Shown in pieces: positions 1 to 5,489 of a stretch of DNA of 7,163 bases; position 1 is the first letter of the stretch, and each line of letters starts with the position of its first letter. Source of the stretch: Thermoplasmatota archaeon (GTDB taxonomy: Archaea; Thermoplasmatota; E2; DHVEG-1); the NCBI GenBank assembly GCA_030609445.1, contig JAUWCF010000047.1:1-7163 (forward strand). The letters run 5' to 3'. Below the pieces are notes generated by a model. That model was not told the DNA's origin. It worked only from the letters and a program-made list of their open reading frames with translations, and made no database searches. The position numbers and the translations under genes were made by a program.

Positions 1-129
1 ATCTTTATCAAGTCTAAAGTTTATATAATTAGTAACCTTTATACATTTCCTAGTATTTTCCAGTATTATTAATTGGTCTTTTGTTGGTTTCAGTTTCTTA
101 TCAAAATCAGGAATTATTATATTATTCAT
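1..129 (-). CDS. Possible hypothetical protein, N-terminal 43 residues, cut by the window edge
   Basis: I do not recognise this protein. A minus-strand frame opens with ATG at 129 and stays open for 43 codons to base 1, so only the N-terminus is visible. It begins MNNIIIPDFDKKLKPT and is rich in Lys, Asp, Asn and Ile, with one Cys near residue 29 and no signal peptide or membrane segment. There is no Shine-Dalgarno sequence: the ATG directly follows a T7 run. A TATA-like TATTAAAA is centred 26.5 nt upstream, the same distance as for the leaderless dehydrogenase gene in this window. An open frame of this length could still occur by chance in such AT-rich DNA. Being real is somewhat less likely than not without the missing sequence. 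Confidence 0.38.
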   Translation of the reverse strand, partial: MNNIIIPDFDKKLKPTKDQLIILENTRKCIKVTNYINFRLDKD

Positions 130-136
130 AAAAAAA
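130..136 (-). terminator. T7 tract, possible end of the acyl-CoA operon transcript
   Basis: Seven consecutive T residues lie on the minus strand about 40 nt after the stop codon of the last operon gene. T-rich tracts commonly end archaeal transcripts without a stem-loop, and I see no convincing hairpin before this one. The tract also sits directly before the ATG of the possible next gene, so it may simply be AT-rich leader sequence. Confidence 0.3.
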
Positions 137-151
137 GAATAGTTGATTACT

Positions 152-159
152 TTTTAATA
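152..159 (-). promoter_or_regulatory. Possible TATA box for the edge gene at 129
   Basis: The minus strand reads TATTAAAA, centred at 155.5, which is 26.5 nt before the A of the ATG at 129. That is the usual TATA-to-start distance of an archaeal gene transcribed without a leader. The preceding bases (CGATAG) are only a weak TFB-recognition element. The surroundings are so AT-rich that chance matches are easy, so the shared spacing is the main support. Confidence 0.33.
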
Positions 160-176
160 CTATCGTTTACACTATA

Positions 177-701
177 TTATCTCAACGTAAATACCCATTC
201 ACACCACAAATCATCAGGGTGCTTGTCAGGAGGACAAACGTTACAGTTTACTTCAATATCCAGATTGAACTCTTTCGCAAACGATTTCAAAAAACTCCAA
301 CGTACTGGTTTACAGCCAAACTCACAAAGACCCTTTTTAAGCCGTGTATTCTGAGCACGACATTGTACGTTTCTTACAATCGCATGATCCTTCTCAACAA
401 CAATTTCTTTATCTTCAAGATCAAGCGTCCAACCTGAAAGATGAAGTCCCTGTATCATAGATGCGATATCGTCACCCGTGATATCAAAAAGATTTCGTAT
501 CTTTCGTGCTTCGATTTTTCCCATGACCTCCCAGACTTTTCTATCAATCTCAGTAGCTGCCTCTGTACCAAATTTTTCTTCGATACCAAGATAGTACAAT
601 CCGTCAACAGCCCACATATTTCTAAGATGCATGAAAATAAAATCAGCGAGCTTCTCTTTGGGAATATCTGAAATAATCTTTTTATCTTCTTCTCGACTCA
701 T
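177..701 (-). CDS. Six-cysteine small protein, DUF6125-like, last gene of the acyl-CoA operon
   Basis: Function unknown. The 174-residue protein is soluble-looking, with no signal peptide or membrane helix. The N-terminal part (about 1-90) looks helical; the C-terminal half carries all six cysteines: C114, a CxxxC at 126/130, a CNVC at 153/156 followed by PPDKHPDD, and C167 in a WCEW context. From memory this resembles the DUF6125 family, whose members share the CRxQ, GxxxFxCKPV and C-A/N-x-CPPDxHP-like blocks; I could not check this. The clustered cysteines suggest a bound metal or redox role, which is inference. I chose ATG 701 over the frame-opening GTG at 710, because that GTG lies inside the ribosome site AGGTGAT, 5 nt before the ATG. 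It follows etfA by 48 nt, so it is probably co-transcribed and may serve acyl-CoA or electron-transfer metabolism. Confidence 0.85.
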   Translation of the reverse strand: MSREEDKKIISDIPKEKLADFIFMHLRNMWAVDGLYYLGIEEKFGTEAATEIDRKVWEVMGKIEARKIRNLFDITGDDIASMIQGLHLSGWTLDLEDKEIVVEKDHAIVRNVQCRAQNTRLKKGLCEFGCKPVRWSFLKSFAKEFNLDIEVNCNVCPPDKHPDDLWCEWVFTLR

Positions 702-705
702 GCAT

Positions 706-712
706 ATCACCT
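706..712 (-). promoter_or_regulatory. Ribosome binding site that sets the start of the six-cysteine gene
   Basis: The minus strand reads AGGTGAT, an exact match to the archaeal anti-Shine-Dalgarno complement. GGTGA ends 5 nt before ATG 701, the same spacing as at etfA. The upstream in-frame GTG at 710-708 is part of this site, so it cannot be the start. Confidence 0.8.
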
Positions 713-749
713 GTAATTTATGAGATAAAAAACAGGAGTAAAACTTGGT

Positions 750-1700
750 TTACCCCATTTTTGTTTTTATCGCATCGGTAAGTTTTGGAAGTATTTCATA
801 GAGATCACCGACAATACCATAATCCGCAGATTTAAAGATCAACGCCTCCGGATCTTTGTTGATAGCAACAATGACACCTGAATCACGCATACCAGCGATA
901 TGTTGAATCTGACCAGAAATCCCTGCAGCAATATACAACTTTGGTTTCACCTTATGACCTGAAAGACCAATCCAATGATCTTCAGAAAGCCATTTCAAAT
1001 CAGCAGCGATCGGACGGGAACAACCCACTGTTCTTCCTTTCAATGCCTCTGCGAGATCGCTAATCATTTTTATGTCATTTTTATCTTTAAACCCTCGACC
1101 ACAGGAAACAATGATCTCTGCATCTTCAACATTTGCCTCCTCAGTTTTCATCTCTTGAACTTTCAGAATTTTAGAAGATGATTTCTCAACATCGATTTTC
1201 TTTTTGACAACTTCACCTTTATGTTTATCATCTTTTGGTAACGGATCAAACACTTTAGATGGAACTGTTACAATCTGCGGTGTAGTATTGAATTGTTCAA
1301 CTGCAACAGCATTACCACTATAAACGATTCTCTCGGCAGTAAGCTTCTTATCTCTAAGATAAACATTTGTACAATCTGTAACACATCCTGTTTCAAACTT
1401 TGCTGCAAGACGAGGAGCAAGTTCTTTTCCATTTTTATTTGAACCAATAAGAATTATTTCAGAACCGTCCTCCTTGACAATGCCTTCAATGATATCTGTA
1501 TACTCTTCAGCTTTAAACTGATCAATATCGGTCTCTGCGACAACTACCTTATCAGCACCATGGGCAATATAGTCCTTAGAAAACTCATCCTTTCCAATGA
1601 TAACTGCTGTAAGTGATTTATTTAGTTCTTTAGCTAGCTCATTACCCTTATTGAGTAACTCCAACATCAAATTCTTATTATCAGAATAAACCAACACCAT
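750..1700 (-). CDS. etfA: Electron transfer flavoprotein alpha subunit
   Basis: This is the FAD-binding subunit of the soluble ETF heterodimer, which carries electrons from acyl-CoA dehydrogenase. At 316 residues it has the usual length. The N-terminal ETF domain spans about 1-190 and the C-terminal FAD domain about 191-316. Visible FAD-domain marks are GRGF at 201-204, SRPIAAD at 228-234, the signature LYIAAGISGQIQH (255-267), INKDPEALIF (280-289) and ADYGIVGDL (292-300). Arg229, Ser247 and His267 fall where human ETF-alpha has Arg249, Thr266 and His286 near the flavin. The canonical QVGQTG loop reads WIGLSG (243-248), which together with SRP and GISGQIQH looks nearer to FixB/YgcQ-type proteins than to mitochondrial ETF; this comparison is from memory. 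It starts at ATG 1700, 5 nt after etfB, with a strong ribosome site overlapping the etfB stop. Confidence 0.97.
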   Translation of the reverse strand: MVLVYSDNKNLMLELLNKGNELAKELNKSLTAVIIGKDEFSKDYIAHGADKVVVAETDIDQFKAEEYTDIIEGIVKEDGSEIILIGSNKNGKELAPRLAAKFETGCVTDCTNVYLRDKKLTAERIVYSGNAVAVEQFNTTPQIVTVPSKVFDPLPKDDKHKGEVVKKKIDVEKSSSKILKVQEMKTEEANVEDAEIIVSCGRGFKDKNDIKMISDLAEALKGRTVGCSRPIAADLKWLSEDHWIGLSGHKVKPKLYIAAGISGQIQHIAGMRDSGVIVAINKDPEALIFKSADYGIVGDLYEILPKLTDAIKTKMG

Positions 1701-1704
1701 CTAT

Positions 1705-1712
1705 ATCACCTC
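1705..1712 (-). promoter_or_regulatory. Strong ribosome binding site of etfA, overlapping the etfB stop
   Basis: The minus strand reads GAGGTGAT, an uninterrupted 8-base match to the complement of the 16S rRNA 3' end, 4 nt before ATG 1700. The TGA inside it is the stop codon of etfB, which suggests coupled translation of the two subunits in equal amounts. Confidence 0.85.
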
Positions 1713-2470
1713 AACACTCCTTCTTTTACAAGACTATCAACAAGTTTACCCACCGAATCATCGATATCATCCTGATAAACAACGTTCTTTCTCTCCATAG
1801 AAACACCTTTAATATCAACAGTTGTAATCTTTGGTTCAAGCTTCCCAGAACCAACATCATCTAAAGACCAATCATTAATAGGCTTATTTGCGGCAGCAAG
1901 AATCTGCATGAGACTAGGAAGCCGTGGTTCGTTGATTTCTTTTGTCACCGTAATCATCACAGGAAATGATGACTCAATAGTTACTGCTTTATCACCAATG
2001 TTCCTCTCAGAAACAACCTTATCTTTCTCAACAGTGACGTTTTGAGCATAGGTAATCTGCGGAATATTAAGAATACCAGCGACTCGTGGACCGATTTGCC
2101 CAGAGAAAAGATCAATGGATGCCTCGCCACATAAAATAATATCATATTCACCTATTTTTTTGATAGCACCTGCCAGAATAGTTGATACTACAAAATAATC
2201 AAGTTTTTCCGGCTGAACAATATGTATTCCTTCATCAGCACCCATGGCAAGAAGCTCCTTTATTTTCTCCTTAGCATCTGCAGGGCCAACAGTAACAACC
2301 GTTAGTTTCCCGCCATGTTTTTCTTTTATCTTAATTGCTTCTTCCATAGCATTCTTATCGATGTCACTAATCTTTTGTGGTACACCTGCAAGAATAAGCT
2401 TGTTTGTTTTTGAGTCAACTTTTATCTCTGATACGTCAACAACCTGTTTTGCACAAACTACTATATTCAA
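1706..2470 (-). CDS. etfB: Electron transfer flavoprotein beta subunit, TTG start
   Basis: This is the partner of EtfA and belongs to the adenine-nucleotide alpha-hydrolase-like fold. At 254 residues it has normal family length. It opens with MNIVVCAKQV, the typical ETF-beta N-terminus. It continues with the AMEEAIKIKE helix (41-50), VGPADAKEKI (61-70), LAMGADEGIH (74-83), GQIGPRVAGILNIPQITYA (124-142) and the partner-contacting EPRLPSLMQIL segment (181-191). The nucleotide loop has EASIDLFSGQ where many ETFs have QAIDxDxxQ. Whether the bound nucleotide is AMP (ordinary) or FAD (bifurcating) cannot be settled by eye. The start is TTG at 2470. It overlaps the TGA of the synthetase gene by 4 nt (TTGA) and has AAAGGAGTG upstream. 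The N-terminus would be truncated from any later ATG, so TTG is well supported. Confidence 0.96.
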   Translation of the reverse strand: MNIVVCAKQVVDVSEIKVDSKTNKLILAGVPQKISDIDKNAMEEAIKIKEKHGGKLTVVTVGPADAKEKIKELLAMGADEGIHIVQPEKLDYFVVSTILAGAIKKIGEYDIILCGEASIDLFSGQIGPRVAGILNIPQITYAQNVTVEKDKVVSERNIGDKAVTIESSFPVMITVTKEINEPRLPSLMQILAAANKPINDWSLDDVGSGKLEPKITTVDIKGVSMERKNVVYQDDIDDSVGKLVDSLVKEGVLR

Positions 2471-4101
2471 TATTTTAACACTCCTTTCTTTTTCTTTTCA
2501 ATCTCTCGTAACTCCTTTCTTTTAATTTTACCGCTCTGTGTTTTAGGAAGATCTTCAACGAACTCTATCTCCCTTGGATATTTATAGGGAGCAGCAACTT
2601 TTTTGCAATGCTTTTGAATATCTTTTACAAGACGTTCAGAAGCCTTCTTTTTATCATGAAGAATAACAAATGCCTTAACAATCACACCACGAATCTCATC
2701 AGGGCTTGCAACAACTGCAGCCTCTAAGACTTCCGGATGGGAAATAACTGCAGATTCCACCTCAAATGGAGAAATTCGATACCCACTTGCCATGATAAGA
2801 TCATCATCTCTTCCACTGAACCAAAAGTATCCATCCTCATCTTGATAAAGTACGTCACCTGTGAGAAACCAATCATTCTTGAAGCTATCAATGGTTTTCT
2901 CCGGTTTATTCCAGTACTCTTTAAACAGTCCAGGATCTGTTTTTTTAATGGCAAGTACCCCTGGTTCACCTATGGGTTGTACTTTGCCGTCATAATCAAC
3001 AATTCCACATATCTTTCCAGGTTGAGGCCTGCCACAGGAACCTGGTTTTACCTTCATACCTTGTATGTTTGAAAGATACACCATCACTTCAGTCATGCCA
3101 ATTCCATCATAGATTTCAAGATCAAACATTCTCTTCCACTTCTTGATCACCTCAGGGTTTAATGGTTCACCAGCTGAAATGCAATGTTTCAAGTTTGAAA
3201 GATCATAGTTTTTCTCTGCATCCTTTACTGCAACAAAAATGCGATATGCAGTAGGAACCGAGGCAAGATTTGTAATTTCATATTTCTCAAGTAGTTCAAA
3301 CCAATGTTTTGCATCAAACTTTCCATCATAAACAAATGTAGAAATACCCCATCGCCATGGATAAAGAAACCCATTTCCAAGAGGAAAAATCCAGTTTAGA
3401 TCCCCTGTGTGTGCGATGATATCATTTTCTTCTCCCTGCTGCCAGAAAAGCAAACTTGGATCGTTTCCAGGTACCCAACGATGCAGATGCACTGCTCCTT
3501 TTGGATCTCCCGTCGTTCCAGATGTATAGCAGAAAAAAGCTATATCGTCCTTTTTTGTTGGCTCGATCTCTAAATTCTGAGAAGAATTTTTCATAAGTTC
3601 GACATAAGAAAGTTGATCATCGTAGGCATCATCGACGATTATGATGTTTTTTAACGTTGGGCATTTATCTTTGATCTTGTTTACTTCATCAACATATTTT
3701 TGTGTTGTAATTACTGCTTTAGAACTGCTATCATTAATTCGATATTCTATTTCATGCGCTCGAAACATTACACTTGACGGAATAGGAACAGCACCAATTT
3801 TTGTGCCACCAATAAATGAAATCTGAAACTCAGGAAGATTTGGAAGTCGTATAAGAAATCTATCTCCTTTTTTAAGACCAAGATTTTTCAAGGCATTTCC
3901 AAACCTATTGGTGAGATGTTTCATATCTAAAAACGTAAATTTATCAGTTTCACCTTCAGCGTTTTCCCAATATAACGCTATCTTGTTTTTCTTATCTGCC
4001 TTGGTATGTTTGTCGACAACGTCATATCCTATGTTATATTCGTTGGGGATATCCCATCTCCAATTATTCCATTCTTTTTTGTAATCAATTTCCCCCATCA
4101 T
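2467..4101 (-). CDS. AMP-forming acyl-CoA synthetase (ANL superfamily, medium-chain/aryl type)
   Basis: It activates a carboxylic acid with ATP and CoA through an acyl-adenylate, releasing AMP and pyrophosphate. At 544 residues the length is typical, and all core ANL motifs are present: YTSGTTGDPKG at 192-202 (P-loop), YDGIGMTE at 331-338 (adenine/acyl pocket), TGD at 414-416 (ribose-binding Asp416), GRDDDLIMASGYRI at 430-443 (hinge) and PKTQSGKIKR at 519-528 with catalytic Lys525. Overall it looks closest to the ACSM/benzoate-CoA ligase branch rather than acetyl-CoA synthetase; the exact substrate cannot be read by eye. Two adjacent ATGs (4101 and 4098) compete for one GGTGA site, 3 and 6 nt away; other genes here use 5 nt, so 4098 is equally possible. 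The 21-nt gap after the dehydrogenase gene and the overlap with etfB indicate one operon. Confidence 0.95.
   Translation of the reverse strand: MMGEIDYKKEWNNWRWDIPNEYNIGYDVVDKHTKADKKNKIALYWENAEGETDKFTFLDMKHLTNRFGNALKNLGLKKGDRFLIRLPNLPEFQISFIGGTKIGAVPIPSSVMFRAHEIEYRINDSSSKAVITTQKYVDEVNKIKDKCPTLKNIIIVDDAYDDQLSYVELMKNSSQNLEIEPTKKDDIAFFCYTSGTTGDPKGAVHLHRWVPGNDPSLLFWQQGEENDIIAHTGDLNWIFPLGNGFLYPWRWGISTFVYDGKFDAKHWFELLEKYEITNLASVPTAYRIFVAVKDAEKNYDLSNLKHCISAGEPLNPEVIKKWKRMFDLEIYDGIGMTEVMVYLSNIQGMKVKPGSCGRPQPGKICGIVDYDGKVQPIGEPGVLAIKKTDPGLFKEYWNKPEKTIDSFKNDWFLTGDVLYQDEDGYFWFSGRDDDLIMASGYRISPFEVESAVISHPEVLEAAVVASPDEIRGVIVKAFVILHDKKKASERLVKDIQKHCKKVAAPYKYPREIEFVEDLPKTQSGKIKRKELREIEKKKKGVLKY
2479..2487 (-). 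promoter_or_regulatory. Ribosome binding site supporting the TTG start of etfB
   Basis: The minus strand reads AAAGGAGTG inside the 3' end of the synthetase gene. GGAG ends 10 nt before TTG 2470. This is nearly the same anti-Shine-Dalgarno register as at etfA, where the GAG of GAGGTGAT ends 9 nt before its ATG. It supports an unusual TTG start in a stop/start overlap. Confidence 0.65.
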
Positions 4102-4104
4102 AAT

Positions 4105-4110
4105 TCACCT
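4105..4110 (-). promoter_or_regulatory. Ribosome binding site of the acyl-CoA synthetase gene
   Basis: The minus strand reads AGGTGA in the 21-nt gap after the dehydrogenase stop codon. It lies 3 nt before ATG 4101 and 6 nt before ATG 4098, so it does not decide cleanly between the two starts, which differ by a single Met. Confidence 0.7.
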
Positions 4111-4122
4111 ACTAGTATGCGT

Positions 4123-5262
4123 TTATCTAAGGAGGCTTCCGGCGATAATCATTCTCTGCACTTCTGAAGTTCCCTCATATATCTCTGTAATCTTTGCATC
4201 TCTAAACAGCCGTTCAACTGTATATTCCTTCGTGTATCCATATCCTCCATGGATTTGCACTGCTTTTGTTGCTGCTTCCATAGCAGTTTCTGAGGCAAAG
4301 AGTTTGGCCATAGCTGCTTCTTTACTGAACCGTTCGCCTTTATCTTTTACATATGCAGCGTTATAAACAAGATATCGTGCTGCTTCTATGCGTGTTGCCA
4401 TATCTGCAATCATCCATTGAATCGCTTGGAATTTTGCAAGAGGCCGTCCAAATTGTTCCCTTTGCTTTGAGTATTCTATGCTTTCATCAAGAGCAGCCTG
4501 TGCAATACCAACAGCTTGAGCAGCAATCCCAATTCTTCCACCATCAAGTGTTGCAAGTGCAATTTTGAATCCCTCGCCTTCTTTTCCTAGAAGATTTTCT
4601 TTAGGGACTTCCATCTCTTCAAAAATAAGTTCAGATACTAAATTTGCATTGATACCAAGTTTTTCAAAGATGCTGCCAACTTTATAACCCTTCATATCGT
4701 TTTCAACAATAAATGTACTTATTCCCTTTGCCCCTGCATTTTTATCAGTAACTGCAAAAACAATGATGATGCCCGCTTTTGGACCACTTGTTATAAAGGT
4801 TTTATCCCCATTGATAATGTAGTTGTCTCCTTTAAGGACAGCTGTTGTCTGCATTGCTCCAAGATCAGAACCAGCGTTTGGTTCAGTTCCTGCAAATGCA
4901 CCGATTTTTTCACCTTTAGCAAGAATCGGAAGATATTTCTTTTTTTGTTCTTCTGTACCATATTTCATTATAGGATATGCAACAAGAGAATTATGGACAG
5001 AGGTTATTACTCCTGTTGATGCGCATTTTCTTGAGATTTCTTCAATAACGGTTGCGTATGAGATAGTGTCTAATCCTGCTCCTCCATATTCAGTTGGGAT
5101 GACGATTCCTAAAAGACCAAGTTTCGCCATCTTTTCAAGTGTTTTTGTTGGGTATTCTTCTTTTTTATCAAGTTCGGCGGCAATGGGTGCAACTTCTTTC
5201 TCTGCAAATTCTCGTACCATGTTTCTAATCATTTTTTGTTGGTCATTTAATTCTAATTGCAT
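4123..5262 (-). CDS. Acyl-CoA dehydrogenase (short-chain/butyryl-CoA type)
   Basis: This FAD enzyme oxidises an acyl-CoA to the trans-2-enoyl-CoA and passes electrons to ETF. From ATG 5262 it is 379 residues, the standard length, with the N-terminal helical domain at 1-120, the beta domain at about 121-235 and the C-terminal helical domain to the end. Clear marks are [15 protein letters not shown] (125-139), [11 protein letters not shown] (240-250), the [12 protein letters not shown] segment (268-279), [12 protein letters not shown] (336-347) and IYEGTSE (361-367). Glu363 is at the catalytic-base position of short-chain and butyryl-CoA dehydrogenases. Similarity to clostridial Bcd is evident along the whole length. 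Branched-chain acyl-CoA (isobutyryl, 2-methylbutyryl) is an equally plausible substrate class. The upstream in-frame TTG at 5289 adds MFINFIPPL, which is foreign to the family and lies within the promoter. ATG 5262 has no ribosome site, which fits a leaderless first gene. Confidence 0.96.
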   Translation of the reverse strand: MQLELNDQQKMIRNMVREFAEKEVAPIAAELDKKEEYPTKTLEKMAKLGLLGIVIPTEYGGAGLDTISYATVIEEISRKCASTGVITSVHNSLVAYPIMKYGTEEQKKKYLPILAKGEKIGAFAGTEPNAGSDLGAMQTTAVLKGDNYIINGDKTFITSGPKAGIIIVFAVTDKNAGAKGISTFIVENDMKGYKVGSIFEKLGINANLVSELIFEEMEVPKENLLGKEGEGFKIALATLDGGRIGIAAQAVGIAQAALDESIEYSKQREQFGRPLAKFQAIQWMIADMATRIEAARYLVYNAAYVKDKGERFSKEAAMAKLFASETAMEAATKAVQIHGGYGYTKEYTVERLFRDAKITEIYEGTSEVQRMIIAGSLLR

Positions 5263-5284
5263 GAGGGGAGGAATAAAATTTATG

Positions 5285-5298
5285 AACAAAAACCTTTC
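5285..5298 (-). promoter_or_regulatory. Archaeal BRE/TATA promoter of the acyl-CoA operon, leaderless
   Basis: The minus strand reads GAAAGG followed by TTTTTGTT. This resembles a purine-rich TFB-recognition element joined to a TATA box, though the G in the TATA part is imperfect. The TATA part (5285-5292) is centred 26.5 nt before the A of ATG 5262, which puts transcription start at or next to the start codon. The missing Shine-Dalgarno sequence agrees. A stronger-looking TATA (5363-5374) lies farther upstream. Confidence 0.55.
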
Positions 5299-5371
5299 GC
5301 TGGATAGGTTTAAGGTACGACAGGGTTGGATAATAAAACCGTTTTCTATCTGAAAGCATAGGCTATATATT

Positions 5372-5391
5372 AAAAAATTAAAAAAGAAAAA
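5372..5391 (-). terminator. Triple T-tract terminator after the C25 peptidase gene
   Basis: On the minus strand three T runs follow in quick succession (T5, T6, T6, separated by C and AA), about 100 nt beyond the peptidase stop codon and before the acyl-CoA operon promoter. Consecutive T tracts without a strong stem are typical of archaeal transcription ends. The position between two units that look independent supports the call. Confidence 0.6.
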
Positions 5392-5447
5392 GTTGAGAGA
5401 TTAAGAGAGAAGGAAGGCAAAACACCTTTTCTCATAATAATATTAGA

Positions 5448-5461
5448 TTTATAGCTATAAA
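5448..5461. repeat. Perfect 14-bp palindrome between the peptidase gene and the acyl-CoA operon
   Basis: TTTATAGCTATAAA is its own reverse complement. It lies 29 nt past the peptidase stop codon and about 185 nt before the operon start codon. It could be a binding site for a dimeric regulator, a TATA-like element readable on both strands, or a weak stem in the peptidase mRNA 3' end. AT-rich composition makes chance palindromes fairly likely. Confidence 0.4.
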
Positions 5462-5489
5462 ACAGAGATAGGACCCCTATTTCATTTAT

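Noticed and set aside
73..671. Plus-strand open frames of 93, 72 and 76 codons opposite the six-cysteine gene
   Set aside because: The minus-strand frame has a good ribosome site, operon context and a cysteine pattern. The plus-strand frames have none of these.
702..749. T6 run between etfA and the six-cysteine gene as a terminator
   Set aside because: It is a single short run 48 nt wide between two co-directional genes, the next gene has a strong ribosome site, and I see no separate promoter of matching quality.
2724..2969. Open frames of 81 (minus) and 111 (plus) codons inside the synthetase gene
   Set aside because: They overlap the conserved C-terminal part of the synthetase in other frames and show no family motifs.
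4823..5353. A 176-codon open frame on the plus strand
   Set aside because: It is antisense to the strongly conserved acyl-CoA dehydrogenase, has no ribosome site or recognisable motif, and mirrors the codon use of the real gene.
5370..5435. A 21-codon minus-strand frame in the spacer (MRKGVLPSFS...)
   Set aside because: It runs through the T-tract terminator, has no ribosome site, and its candidate TATA sits about 23.5 nt away. Nothing supports it as a gene.
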